A stretch of DNA of 64,000 nt. Source: Thermoprotei archaeon (GTDB lineage Archaea; Thermoproteota; Thermoprotei; Thermoproteales; B15-G16). Numbering within the stretch: the first letter of the stretch is position 1; each line of letters opens with the position of its first letter. The DNA lies in NCBI GenBank assembly GCA_003649205.1, contig QMRC01000001.1, positions 1-64,000 on the forward strand, written 5' to 3'. The position numbers and the translations under genes were made by a program. The notes beneath the pieces are model-generated. The model saw only the letters and a program-made list of their open reading frames with translations, searched no databases and had not been told where the DNA came from. Shown piece after piece: positions 23,976-32,529 of this stretch.

Positions 23976-24566
23976 CTACTGAATGGGTACGTAGGTATGT
24001 AGACTTCTCCTCTTGGTTCCTCGTCTATGTACGTATTGCTCAAGTAGGTATGTGAGGGTTATTGCTGAAGTATTGAGTATTACGGTCTGTAGTAGCAGTA
24101 TTGTTAATGGCACTGTTCTATAGCCTAGTACCCTAGCTAGGTAACCTGTAGCCTTATTGATCAACCAAGGGAATTCCTGCGGTGGTGCCTTCAGCTGTAT
24201 TACGAAGTAGAGTATATCCTCTAGACCTGATGCTAGCTGAACCTCTGCTAGAAACATCGTCTCGAGGATAGGTAGTAGCCTCAAATTCGCTTCCAACACC
24301 TTACTAGCAATGTAGACGAACATGAGTATTGTCGGTGGTAAGAATGCTAGTACTGTGTGCCAGTACACGAGACACCTATCTAAGTGGGTATACTCTAGGT
24401 AGGTCATGCACATCGCTGATTGTGGTAATTTCTTAAGTGTAAGTACGACAGTTCTCTTAGCAACGTACTCAACAACAACTACGTCTAGAGCTGTCACAAC
24501 TAATGTAACAGCTACAGCTGATGCTGTTAAGCGAAGTACCTTAACTACACTTCTCTCTTTTCTCAT
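23976..24566 (-). CDS. Hypothetical polytopic membrane protein
   Basis: The 196-residue protein has about four hydrophobic segments: VKVLRLTASAVAVTLVV near 10-30, VLAFLPPTILMFVYIAS near 72-88, LEDILYFVIQL near 115-125 and VPLTILLLQTVILNTSAI near 152-170. The N- and C-termini are basic. No family is recognised and no conserved motif is visible. It lies between tRNA-Thr and ahcY on the ahcY strand, about 55 bp downstream of it. Confidence 0.55.
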   Translation of the reverse strand: MRKERSVVKVLRLTASAVAVTLVVTALDVVVVEYVAKRTVVLTLKKLPQSAMCMTYLEYTHLDRCLVYWHTVLAFLPPTILMFVYIASKVLEANLRLLPILETMFLAEVQLASGLEDILYFVIQLKAPPQEFPWLINKATGYLARVLGYRTVPLTILLLQTVILNTSAITLTYLLEQYVHRRGTKRRSLHTYVPIQ

Positions 24567-24621
24567 CTCATGTGGGGAAAAGTGGGAAATTCATTATCTC
24601 AGTTAACTCAGGTCATCTCAA

Positions 24622-25950
24622 CTATATGGTACCCATTTCCCAAGACTTCAGATACCTCTCTTGCTCGGGTGTCAATGTATCTATCTCAACACCTAAACAC
24701 TCTAACTTTAACCTAGCAACCAGCTCATCAATCTCCGCAGGAACTCTATACACATCAGGTCTCATCTCCTTACCATGCTCAACAAGGTACCTTACGGATA
24801 GTGCTTGGTTCGCGAATGACATATCCATTACCTCACTTGGATGACCTTCAGCACAGACCAAGTTCACTAACCTACCCTCACCAAGTAGATACAGTCTCTT
24901 ACCATTCTTGAGTCTATACTCAACTACGTTAGGTCTAATTTCCCTCTTCTCAATAGCTAGCTCCTCGAGATCAGGTATCCACACCTCGACATTGAAGTGA
25001 CCTGCATTACACAGTATTGCCCCATCCTTCATCTTCTCCATATGTTCCTTCCTAATCACCTTGATGTTGCCAGTAGCCGTAATGAAGACGTCACCGATCT
25101 CAGCTGCTTTAGACATTGGCATGACTTCAAAGCCATCGTAGAGTGCTTCCAGTGCTCTAATTGGATTGACTTCAGTCACTATGACCCTAGCACCCATACC
25201 CCTAGCTCTCATAGCTATACCTCTACCAACCCAACCGTAACCAGCTACAACAACTACCTTACCTGCAAGTAGTATGTTCGTAGCTCTGAGAATACCATCT
25301 ATTGTGCTCTGGCCTGTACCGTACCTATTATCAAAGAGGTACTTCGTGTACGCATCATTAACAGCTATTATCGGGTACCTGAGCATACCTGCCCTCGCCA
25401 TTGCTCTAAGCCTAGTGACACCTGTTGTAGTCTCCTCTGTTCCACCCCTTACCTTGGAGATGAGCTTCTCGAAGTCTAGCTCACCAGTCACCTTCTTAGC
25501 TATTTCCGTTTCCATAGTTTTCTCACCACGAGCGAGTTTGTGTAGTGTCGTCACTAGATCAGCACCATCATCTATGGTTACATCAGGTTCAGCAGATATC
25601 ACATGAGCAATAGCTGAGTAGTACTCCTCAGTACTCATCCCTCTCCAAGCAAATACGTGAATACCATCCTCAACAAGTGCAGCAGCTACCTCGTCCTGAG
25701 TAGAGAGTGGATTGGATGCACATAGGTAGACCTCAGCGCCACCAGCCTTCAACGTCCTAACTAACACTGCTGTTTCCTTAGTGACGTGTAGACAAGCACC
25801 AACAGTAATACCCTTCAGCGGTTTCTCCTTCTCAAACATCTCCCTTATCCTCAGCAGTACAGGCATGTGCCTCTCAGCCCACTCAATCTGCAACCTACCT
25901 CTACTAGCTAAGCTCAGGTCCTTAACCCAGTACTCACGAACCATGCTCAC
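24622..25950 (-). CDS. ahcY: S-adenosylhomocysteine hydrolase
   Basis: The 442-residue protein has [41 protein letters not shown], the substrate site [12 protein letters not shown] and the NAD-binding loop [21 protein letters not shown]. The C-terminus is [12 protein letters not shown]. It converts SAH to homocysteine and adenosine, relieving product inhibition of methyltransferases, of which this window has several. A convincing C-terminal Lys-Tyr is present as ERYLKSW. It is near mtnP, a second SAM-recycling enzyme on the same strand. Confidence 0.96.
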   Translation of the reverse strand: MSMVREYWVKDLSLASRGRLQIEWAERHMPVLLRIREMFEKEKPLKGITVGACLHVTKETAVLVRTLKAGGAEVYLCASNPLSTQDEVAAALVEDGIHVFAWRGMSTEEYYSAIAHVISAEPDVTIDDGADLVTTLHKLARGEKTMETEIAKKVTGELDFEKLISKVRGGTEETTTGVTRLRAMARAGMLRYPIIAVNDAYTKYLFDNRYGTGQSTIDGILRATNILLAGKVVVVAGYGWVGRGIAMRARGMGARVIVTEVNPIRALEALYDGFEVMPMSKAAEIGDVFITATGNIKVIRKEHMEKMKDGAILCNAGHFNVEVWIPDLEELAIEKREIRPNVVEYRLKNGKRLYLLGEGRLVNLVCAEGHPSEVMDMSFANQALSVRYLVEHGKEMRPDVYRVPAEIDELVARLKLECLGVEIDTLTPEQERYLKSWEMGTI

Positions 25951-26079
25951 ACCGAGGAAGTGAGTACTGAACTCAACCTTATTAAATGTGCTAACTACGT
26001 ATGGTAAGCTCCTTAAACACTTGCTAAAGACAGGTATGAGGTAGGAAAGGAGGAGACTACAGCTTTGCAGAGCTGGGTG

Positions 26080-26898
26080 TTAGAGGAATGCGTACCTAAG
26101 TACCTCTTCACACTTACAGTGTCTCTCTCTTGGTATCTTCGGAATGACTTCGTATAGTAGCTTCTTTGCCTTTTCAACGTTCTCCTTCATAACTCTAACA
26201 ACTTCTTCAGCTGTTACGATTCTCTCAGCCCAAATATCGTAGTCTGTGACCATGCATATAGATACGTAGCACATACCTAGCTCTCTAGCTAGATTTATCT
26301 CAGGTACCAACGTCATACCGATTATGTCGCACTTGAAGACTTCCTTCCATATCCTAGACTCAGCTAGGGTCGAGAACCTAGGTCCCTCAATGCATATGTA
26401 GGTCCCTCTCTCGTGTATCGTTATCCCAAGTGCTCTTGCTGTCTCTAGAACTATCTTCCTTAACTCAGGACAGAAGGGCTCAAGACCAATCTGTACGTGA
26501 GCTACAACAGGTCCCTCATAGAACGTGTAGTCTCTTCTCTTAGTCATATCGATGAACTGATCTGGTAGAACGAAGTCACCTGGTTTGTAGTCCTCTCTAA
26601 GTGATCCAACAGCTGAAACAGCAACAATCCTCTTAACACCTAGCTGATGTAGAGCCCAGATATTTGCTCTGTAATTTACCCTATGTGGAGGCACTCTATG
26701 ACCTCTACCATGTCTCGGTAAGAACGCTACTCTCTTCCCTCTAACAGTTCCAATGATGATGTTGTCACTGGGTAAACCCCAAGGTGTGTACACCTTGACC
26801 TCAGTAACCTCCTCGAAGATACCTGGATCGTACAGTCCTGAACCACCGATAATACCTACCTCAGGTCTCTCCTTAACCTCAGGAACCGTAACAACCAT
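26080..26898 (-). CDS. mtnP: 5'-methylthioadenosine phosphorylase
   Basis: The 272-residue protein has [15 protein letters not shown], the phosphate-binding [49 protein letters not shown] and VTDYDIWA, all MTAP signatures. It splits MTA from polyamine synthesis into adenine and MTR-1-P. Cys pairs near the C-terminus (KCDIIG, HCKCEEV) may form the CxC disulfides known to stabilise hyperthermophilic MTAPs. ATCTTTAAAGC at about 26932-26942 is a plausible promoter. Confidence 0.94.
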   Translation of the reverse strand: MVVTVPEVKERPEVGIIGGSGLYDPGIFEEVTEVKVYTPWGLPSDNIIIGTVRGKRVAFLPRHGRGHRVPPHRVNYRANIWALHQLGVKRIVAVSAVGSLREDYKPGDFVLPDQFIDMTKRRDYTFYEGPVVAHVQIGLEPFCPELRKIVLETARALGITIHERGTYICIEGPRFSTLAESRIWKEVFKCDIIGMTLVPEINLARELGMCYVSICMVTDYDIWAERIVTAEEVVRVMKENVEKAKKLLYEVIPKIPRERHCKCEEVLRYAFL

Positions 26899-26943
26899 TC
26901 AATCACCGAGAACAACTCTGAGATAGACATAGCTTTAAAGATT

Positions 26944-27000
26944 TAGCTCAGCAGTATCGGGAATCCTCATCAATCAGATTCAAAGGACCTCATCACCACA
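26944..27000 (-). ncRNA. C/D box sRNA candidate B
   Basis: On the minus strand: C GTGATGA (26996-26990), 12-nt guide, D' CTGA (26977-26974), C' TGATGA (26972-26967), 15-nt guide, D CTGA (26951-26948). All boxes are consensus, with a one-base D'-C' spacer. A TATTTA stretch near 27026 on the minus strand is at promoter distance. It ends just where the mtnP promoter begins, so it is probably a separate transcript upstream of mtnP. Targets were not identified. Confidence 0.7.
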
Positions 27001-27032
27001 ATTAATTACAGAAACAAACACACCTAAATAAC

Positions 27033-27425
27033 TTGGTGAACGACATGAGAATGAGCATCTACGAATTCCCAAACACATACCAACTATACGTAATAGTAGA
27101 GCTAACAACAGAGAACGAGAAGACAACACTAGACAACTACCTATCAAACACCAGTACACTAGAGAAGAAACTACAGAACTTTATGAAGAGCATAGATGCT
27201 AGGTACTGGAAGGTAGCACATGGAGTAGCTCACTTCGACAAAGAACTACCCTACACCTACATAGAGTTCGAGGTAGAAACCAACTACACAACCTACCGCA
27301 TAGAACTCCTACCATCATCCATAACACTAGTAACCAACTCCACACCACATGAAGCAGTTAAGGTACTCGAACAACTTCTAGAACACGTACTGAACATTGA
27401 GTTCACCTCAGCAAAAAGCCAATAG
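27033..27425 (+). CDS. Hypothetical 130-residue protein
   Basis: A GTG-started frame encodes an alpha/beta protein (QLYVIVELTTENEKTTLDNYLSN, then TYIEFEVETNYTTYRIELLPSS). The C-terminal helix is TPHEAVKVLEQLLEHVLNI. No motif or family is recognised. Codons are strongly A/C-biased, as is the plus strand across 27-29 kb. It overlaps the 3' end of the convergent MFS gene by 23 bp. Protein-like segmentation favours a real gene, with moderate certainty. Confidence 0.5.
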   Translation: MVNDMRMSIYEFPNTYQLYVIVELTTENEKTTLDNYLSNTSTLEKKLQNFMKSIDARYWKVAHGVAHFDKELPYTYIEFEVETNYTTYRIELLPSSITLVTNSTPHEAVKVLEQLLEHVLNIEFTSAKSQ

Positions 27426-28602
27426 GCAACAACACGTACTGAGTAACAGCAATAGACAGAGGGACAAAGTAGGGATCAAGAGACCAGAGAACAGAACCAA
27501 CAACAGGAGCAACACTCTGAGCAACAACACTCAACCCATAAGCAACACCATACGTAGTAGCCCTCCTCTCAACAGGACTCAACTTAGCGACGTACACCAT
27601 GTAGGCAGTCGAGAGGATAGCAGAGAAGAAAGGAGTAGGAACAAGCAAGTAAACACACTCAAACAAACCAAGCAAACTAAAGTAAGTGAACAAACTCATC
27701 AACAAACCCAAAGCAAAAAGAGCAAACAAAACACAGAACCTAACACCAAGTAAATCAACTAAGTAACCAGCAACAGGTTGACTAAAAGCAGCAACCAACA
27801 ACATAGCAGTATAGAGCACACCCAACACACTAAAACCAAGGTGAAGAAACCTATCTAAGTAAATCGGGAGATAGACAGCTGATAGAGAACTTGAGAAACT
27901 AGCAAAGAAGATAAACAGAAGCAAGTACACCAAACCAGGTAACCTAGCAACCTCACGAAGATACCTAACAAATGAAGAAGGAGAGCAGAGACTAAGAACG
28001 CAGCTACCAGACCTCAATCTAGTCTCAACAAGACCAAGACGAGCAATAACAGCAGCAACAGCAAGGATAGAACTCAGCAGATACATGTAGAGAAGACCCT
28101 TAGCAACGAGGTAACCAGCAATAAAAGAGCTAACAGCCATACCGAGAAAAGTCGAGAGAGAAACCAGAGAAAACACCCTACCACGATACCTAGGGTGAAC
28201 AGACTCAGCAACGAGAGAAGAGTACGGAGAAGAAACAACACCAACACCAACGTACAGAAGCACCAGAGAAGCAACCACAACAGCGAGACCAACCCAGAAC
28301 TCCATCAAGAGAAGACAACAACTCAAAGCGATAACACACGTACCAACAACAATGAGCAACCTCCTACCAACAACATCAGAGAAGTAACCACCAACCAAAG
28401 AAGCAAGAGCAGATAGCAGTAGAGCAACAGCAAAGAAGTAACCAACAACCTCAGCACCAAACAACCTAGAGAGAGCAACCTGAAAATACCACTGCCTAAG
28501 ATAACCAATCGACACACTCAAAACGAAAGAAGACAATAAGACAATCACCACATTCCTCAACAACACAGAACCAAAACCATAATCAACATTTGTAGAAGAC
28601 AT
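27403..28602 (-). CDS. MFS transporter
   Basis: The 399-residue protein has about 12 transmembrane helices. The major facilitator loop 2-3 motif is present as GGYFSDVVGRRLLIVVG (residues about 67-83), with a related GYLVDLLGVRFCVLF in the second half. Helix 4 contains YSSLVAESVHPRYRGRVFS. The substrate is unknown. Coding sequence is very T/G-rich. The promoter may be AAATATAAATC near 28625 read on the minus strand. Confidence 0.85.
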   Translation of the reverse strand: MSSTNVDYGFGSVLLRNVVIVLLSSFVLSVSIGYLRQWYFQVALSRLFGAEVVGYFFAVALLLSALASLVGGYFSDVVGRRLLIVVGTCVIALSCCLLLMEFWVGLAVVVASLVLLYVGVGVVSSPYSSLVAESVHPRYRGRVFSLVSLSTFLGMAVSSFIAGYLVAKGLLYMYLLSSILAVAAVIARLGLVETRLRSGSCVLSLCSPSSFVRYLREVARLPGLVYLLLFIFFASFSSSLSAVYLPIYLDRFLHLGFSVLGVLYTAMLLVAAFSQPVAGYLVDLLGVRFCVLFALFALGLLMSLFTYFSLLGLFECVYLLVPTPFFSAILSTAYMVYVAKLSPVERRATTYGVAYGLSVVAQSVAPVVGSVLWSLDPYFVPLSIAVTQYVLLPIGFLLR

Positions 28603-28756
28603 ACAAACACACAGAGCAAAAGCAAATATAAATCAGTACACCACCAAACTCAACAAAAACAATGCACAGAAACGACGAAACATACCAAAAACAGAACAGG
28701 AGGTAACAACCAAAGAAACACAGAGTAGAGTAGTATCAAAACTCTGGAAAACAAGT

Positions 28757-28814
28757 AGACGTGATGAAGCAACTAAGGGCTGAAGCATGATCAGGCAGCA
28801 CATCGCTGAATTAT
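28757..28814 (+). ncRNA. C/D box sRNA candidate C (predicted 16S target)
   Basis: C GTGATGA (28761-28767), 12-nt guide AGCAACTAAGGG, D' CTGA (28780-28783), C' TGATCA (28788-28793), 12-nt guide GGCAGCACATCG, D CTGA (28806-28809). The first guide is complementary to CCCUUAGUUGCU, which resembles the conserved CC(C/U)UAGUUGCU segment of archaeal 16S rRNA near E. coli position 1100, recalled rather than searched. By the D+5 rule the second U would be methylated. It lies in a 435-bp gap with no protein gene. Confidence 0.72.
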
Positions 28815-28851
28815 AGAACAGGATATGAATACCCAACAACACAACACAGAG

Positions 28852-28916
28852 ACAGCGGGATGACTGACCTTAGGGGCACTGAAAGATGAAGAACCGCAAA
28901 CCGGAAACTGACCGCA
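28852..28916 (+). ncRNA. C/D box sRNA candidate D
   Basis: C-like GGGATGA (28857-28863), 15-nt guide, D' CTGA (28879-28882), C' GATGA (28885-28889), 18-nt guide, D CTGA (28908-28911). Terminal bases GCGG and CCGC immediately outside the boxes can pair, closing the k-turn stem. The C box deviates at its second base and the guides are slightly long, so it is weaker than candidate C. It is 38 bp downstream of C and might be co-transcribed. Confidence 0.55.
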
Positions 28917-29037
28917 ATCAGAACCGAGGTCCAACATCATTACTCAGATCTGGGTAACCCTCATCACGAGAAAACGAACAACCAAGAAAACATGTGTAAA
29001 CTCTACTGAAATTGGCGCTCTTAGAATGAGTAAATGA

Positions 29038-29111
<74 letters not shown>

Positions 29112-29187
29112 TCTTTACTCCGTTCACTGTGTCTATGTGTGGTGATTATTAAGGTTTCCTTTATTCTTGGTGTTGTTGTGTTCTTAC

Positions 29188-29589
29188 CTATACTGTCTTG
29201 AGTAGTTCCTCTATGTCTTGTATGTACTTGTGTACCTTCTTCATCTCTATCTCTAGTTGTTCTATGTCGATTATTCCTTCATAGAAGGTTTCTCCGTGTA
29301 GTATCCTGAATCTTGCCATGTACCTATCCAGTAGTCCTAGTTGCTCTATTGTGGTGTTTTTCTTCTCTAGTTCTCTGAGGAGTTTTCTTCTTTCGTAGTG
29401 ACTTGTTGGTACTTTTCCTGTGTAGTGGAGTATGAGTGCGTTTGTTGCTTGTACTATTGCGTTCCAGGCTTTTTCTGCTGCATCTCTCATCTCTAGTGTA
29501 TCATTTTTCTGTATTGCTTCTGTGAGTTCTTTCTCTGCTCTCTTGAGTAGTTCTCTAGCTTCTTGAAGTAGTTCACGTACTTTAGACAT
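29188..29589 (-). CDS. PaREP1/HEPN-type helical protein
   Basis: The 133-residue all-helical protein has VRELLQEARELLKRAEKEL, then AAEKAWNAIVQATNALIL, the signature of the PaREP1 branch of the HEPN superfamily. The remainder is LHGETFYEGIIDIEQLEI. HEPN proteins often pair with MNT nucleotidyltransferases as toxin-antitoxin systems. No MNT gene is adjacent, and I see no Rx4-6H RNase motif, so toxicity is not implied. It is a solitary gene in a poorly conserved region. Confidence 0.7.
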   Translation of the reverse strand: MSKVRELLQEARELLKRAEKELTEAIQKNDTLEMRDAAEKAWNAIVQATNALILHYTGKVPTSHYERRKLLRELEKKNTTIEQLGLLDRYMARFRILHGETFYEGIIDIEQLEIEMKKVHKYIQDIEELLKTV

Positions 29590-29712
29590 GGTTCTCCCTA
29601 TGTGTGGTGTATGGGGTTACGCTTTTATGTCCTATCTGTACTATGTCGTTTGCCCACCTGAGTACCGGGTTTGTTTCCTGGTTTCGGTGAGGGTGGGTGT
29701 CAGCCCCCCTAG

Positions 29713-30150
29713 TCAATCACTTTTCCTCTGTCTCATTACTTCGTATAGTGCCATTGCTACTACTGTCACGACGTTGTAGCTCATTCCCTGTACTCTACAC
29801 GGTATCTTAACTACCTTTGCTCTAGGTAGCTTACCTACTTCTTCTCTTGGTATTCCGTAGTCTTCTGCTCCTACTACTATAGCTATGTTTCCTGTCTTTG
29901 GTATCTCTACTTCGTGTAGGTACTGTGTTCCGTAGGTCTCTAGTACTATGTATGTGGTGTCTCGTCCTAGTTGCTTCGGTAGTTCTCCTAGGTCTCTGAT
30001 TACCTTGATGTTCCTGAGCTGTGTTGTGGTGTAGGTTGCTCTTGGTCTCTCTACTACTATGAGTTCTCCACCTACTTCACTTACTAGTTTCGCTACGTCG
30101 ATAATGTTTTTGAGGTTTTTTGGGTGGTACATTACTACGTGGAGTGTCAT
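29713..30150 (-). CDS. Small SPOUT-class RNA methyltransferase
   Basis: The 145-residue protein shows the SPOUT trefoil-knot motifs: TTYIVLETYG, IAIVVGAEDYGIPREEV and the C-terminal VKIPCRVQGMSYNVVTVVAMALYEV, as in TrmH/SpoU enzymes. It lacks an RNA-binding extension, so it is close to a minimal catalytic domain. It should use SAM to methylate RNA, probably a ribose 2'-O; the substrate is unknown. AGGAGG precedes the ATG. The plus-strand gene starts only two bases away. Confidence 0.8.
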   Translation of the reverse strand: MTLHVVMYHPKNLKNIIDVAKLVSEVGGELIVVERPRATYTTTQLRNIKVIRDLGELPKQLGRDTTYIVLETYGTQYLHEVEIPKTGNIAIVVGAEDYGIPREEVGKLPRAKVVKIPCRVQGMSYNVVTVVAMALYEVMRQRKSD

Positions 30151-30152
30151 GT

Positions 30153-31061
30153 ATGAGGGTCCTCCTGCTCTTTCCTACTGAGGATTTTGATGTTGCTTCT
30201 GTTCTTAGGTTTCTCTATGCTTGTGTTGGTGTTGAGGGTTTTGATGTGTTTGTTCTCGGTTGTGTTGATGTTAGGCGTGTTCTTAGGTATAGTCGTGTTC
30301 CTGTTAGTGTGTTGGTTAAGAGGCTTCACGTCATTGATGAGTCTGGTGTTCGTGAGGTTCTTGGGTCTAGTCGTGTCTGTGGTGTTGTTGATCCTCGTTC
30401 AGGTACTAGGGTTTGGTCTGTGAATCGTGTTCCAGATACCTTGGTCATAGACTACGTTGGTTCTTGGTCTAGGTTTAGGGGTTTCTGTGGTGGTGAGGTT
30501 GTGCTTATTTCTTCTCTTGGTTCTTCGTTGTTAACCTATGAGGGTATTTGTGTGTTGTATGAGTTCTTCGTTAGGAGGGGTTCTTGGTCTTGTGCTCCTG
30601 CTATGGATGTTGTTCCTAGCGACTTGCTGAAGCAGGTTTGCTACGTAGCTAGTAAGGTTGTTGAGGCTATTGAGTTTGTTGATAACTTCTATGTTGTTGC
30701 TCCTTCGACTTTGGTTTCTGTTCTCCGTAATGTCTATGCTAGGTTTGGTTATGTTCTTGAACTTCGTGAGACGGGTATTAAGTTCGATCACGTACGTGGT
30801 TTTGCTGTGTGTAGGTACGTGGTTGATGTGTATAGGAGTAGGGATTTAAGCTATGTAACGACTCTCGTCATGGAGCAGCGTGGTAATGAGCTTAAGGTGT
30901 ATCTACCTCGTGGGGTTGGTGAGTTTGCTGAGGTTGTTCTCACTATTGATTTTGAGAGGAGGTTAGTTCACGTGTGTAGGGGGTTAGTTATTGGTCGTGA
31001 GGTCTCTCTTGAGGAGTTAAGTACTTCTTTCACGTCATTTCTCGAGGGGTCTCCTCTGTGA
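30153..31061 (+). CDS. Uncharacterised protein coupled to DUF72
   Basis: The 302-residue alpha/beta protein begins MRVLLLFPTEDFDVASVLRFLYACVG. It later has DTLVIDYVGSW, VVLISSLGSS and YVVAPSTLVSVLRNVYARFG, with a C-terminal beta region. No family is recognised. ATG 30153 is chosen for its GGAG at 30141; the longer frame would run into the divergent gene. Its TGA overlaps the GTG of the DUF72 gene, so the two are translationally coupled. Codons are very T/G-rich. Confidence 0.65.
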   Translation: MRVLLLFPTEDFDVASVLRFLYACVGVEGFDVFVLGCVDVRRVLRYSRVPVSVLVKRLHVIDESGVREVLGSSRVCGVVDPRSGTRVWSVNRVPDTLVIDYVGSWSRFRGFCGGEVVLISSLGSSLLTYEGICVLYEFFVRRGSWSCAPAMDVVPSDLLKQVCYVASKVVEAIEFVDNFYVVAPSTLVSVLRNVYARFGYVLELRETGIKFDHVRGFAVCRYVVDVYRSRDLSYVTTLVMEQRGNELKVYLPRGVGEFAEVVLTIDFERRLVHVCRGLVIGREVSLEELSTSFTSFLEGSPL

Positions 31062-31774
31062 TCTATGTAGGTACCTCTGGTTGGGTCTATGACTGGAATA
31101 GGGATGGTACTCTCGAGTGGTATGTTAGGTACAGTGGTTTTAATGCTGTTGAGGTGAATATGAGTTTCTACAGGGTTCCTAGACGGAGACTTGTTGAGAG
31201 GTGGGTTAGGGTTGGTTCATCACTTAGGTGGTCTGTGAAGGTGAATAGAGTCATTACTCACTTCTGTAGGTTGAGTGAGAAAGCTCTTGAGCATTGGAGG
31301 AGGTTTCGTGAGGTGTTTAGACCTCTTGAGGATAGTGGATTACTTGATTTCTACCTTCTTCAGTTACCTCCGAGTTACGTACCTTCTCCTGAGTATGTTA
31401 GGAGGTTGGTTAAGTTTGTTGAGGAGGTTAATCTGGGTCCTAAGTTAGCTATTGAGTTTAGGTGTGTTGCTTGGTTTAAGGGGGATTACGTGAGGTTGCT
31501 TGGTGACTACGGTGTTACTTGGGTTTCTGTTGATGCTCCTGATCTACCACGAGTGATCTACACTTCAAATGGTATTGTGTACGTTAGGATGCATGGTAGA
31601 GCTATGTGGTATACCTATCGGTATAGTAGGGATGAGCTTGAGGAAGTTGCTAAGAACATAGCTTCGGTCAGACCTAGGAAGGTCTATGTGTTTTTCAACA
31701 ATGATCACGATATGCTCGATAATGGTCGTGAGATGATGTTGATACTGCAGAGCATGGTGAAGAGAGGTACCTAG
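31058..31774 (+). CDS. DUF72 family TIM-barrel protein
   Basis: The 238-residue protein has YVGTSGWVYDWN, NAVEVNMSFYRVP, LDFYLLQLPPSYVPS, LAIEFRCVAWF, WVSVDAPDLPRV and VYVRMHGRAMWY, the standard DUF72 order. The C-terminal VFFNNDHDMLDNG is also conserved. The fold resembles a TIM-barrel nuclease or UvsE type; biochemical function is unproven. The GTG start overlaps the upstream stop by four bases (GTGA). Confidence 0.9.
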   Translation: MIYVGTSGWVYDWNRDGTLEWYVRYSGFNAVEVNMSFYRVPRRRLVERWVRVGSSLRWSVKVNRVITHFCRLSEKALEHWRRFREVFRPLEDSGLLDFYLLQLPPSYVPSPEYVRRLVKFVEEVNLGPKLAIEFRCVAWFKGDYVRLLGDYGVTWVSVDAPDLPRVIYTSNGIVYVRMHGRAMWYTYRYSRDELEEVAKNIASVRPRKVYVFFNNDHDMLDNGREMMLILQSMVKRGT

Positions 31775-31782
31775 GTCTCAGT

Positions 31783-32226
31783 TCAAAAGATCCTGAATTC
31801 AGGTAGTCCCTCTGTTGCCTTTGCTGTTACTAGGTCACTAGCTATCTCTACCGTGTACTTGAGCTTTGCCATGTACGTGATCTCATTGGTATCCTCACTA
31901 ACCGGTGTTAGAGGAATCTCTATCCTCGCTGTAGCACTACCCCTTACCTCACCTTCCTTAACGAGATTCCACACGAGATTAGCAATAACCTTACCCTCCT
32001 CGACCTTGATGTCCCACCTCTTGTCACCAGGTTCAAGACCGTAGTCACTAGCCATCACCTTAACCAGCTGGAGGAAATTATTCCCACTTTCGTCAAGCGT
32101 GATCGTTAGACCTGCTTCTCTAGGCCATCTCTGCAACTTAGCTACTCTCTTATCCTCAGGAACCTTCTTGCTTATCTTGATCTCTGCCTCTAGCTCTCTC
32201 TCGTAGATCTTCGTCAAGGTACTCAT
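31783..32226 (-). CDS. Uncharacterised 147-residue protein
   Basis: The compact alpha/beta protein is rich in charged residues (YERELEAEIKISKKVPEDKRVAKL, then ITYMAKLKYTVEIASDLVTAKA). A beta-sheet segment VRGSATARIEIPLTPV lies in the middle. No membrane segments or known motifs are visible. The ATG (MSTLTKIYE) is preceded by GGGTGA. It could be a crenarchaeal-specific cytosolic protein. It stands alone, convergent with the DUF72 gene. Confidence 0.6.
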   Translation of the reverse strand: MSTLTKIYERELEAEIKISKKVPEDKRVAKLQRWPREAGLTITLDESGNNFLQLVKVMASDYGLEPGDKRWDIKVEEGKVIANLVWNLVKEGEVRGSATARIEIPLTPVSEDTNEITYMAKLKYTVEIASDLVTAKATEGLPEFRIF

Positions 32227-32299
32227 TCACTCACCCGCAAACTACAACGTCACAGAACCTATATTTCAATTACTCTCCAAGATGGAACAACGTAGCAAG

Positions 32300-32307
32300 G
32301 TATATAG
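32300..32307 (+). promoter_or_regulatory. TATA box of C/D sRNA E
   Basis: GTATATAG lies about 27 bp upstream of the predicted 5' end near 32327 of the C/D sRNA, at the right distance for archaeal TBP/TFB initiation. It indicates an autonomous promoter. Confidence 0.6.
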
Positions 32308-32324
32308 TTGACTAAGATTAGTCT

Positions 32325-32392
32325 AGGTTGAGCGATGAAGAATGCCGTGGCCCCTGAATAGATGAGGAAGTTCTGGGGTTACTGAGCTAACC
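32325..32392 (+). ncRNA. C/D box sRNA candidate E
   Basis: C GCGATGA (32332-32338), guide, D' CTGA (32354-32357), C' GATGA (32361-32365), 16-nt guide, D CTGA (32382-32385). A strong terminal stem joins AGGTT-G-AGC on the 5' side to GCT-AACCT on the 3' side with one bulged G, which supports a real k-turn RNA. A TATA box is correctly placed upstream. The target is unknown. It lies between a minus-strand gene and nrdD. Confidence 0.72.
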
Positions 32393-32529
32393 TCTCTAAT
32401 CACAGCGAATAACCTATGAAGTATCATTTACTAGTGGTACATCCGGACTTAGAGCAGGAATTTTAAGGGGCAGAAGAAATATATAGCATACGGACAATTA
32501 AGGAACATCCTCATAACCTGGATAATTAT
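32393..32529. promoter_or_regulatory. Upstream region of nrdD
   Basis: The 137 bp between sRNA E and nrdD contain AAATATATAG at about 32478-32486, a likely TATA element, some 45 bp before the GTG start. There is no clear operator-like palindrome or further gene. Confidence 0.45.

Noticed and set aside
28633..28842. Minus-strand 69-codon hydrophobic frame
   Set aside because: It overlaps the well-formed C/D sRNA C and is Leu/Val-rich because of local A/C skew.
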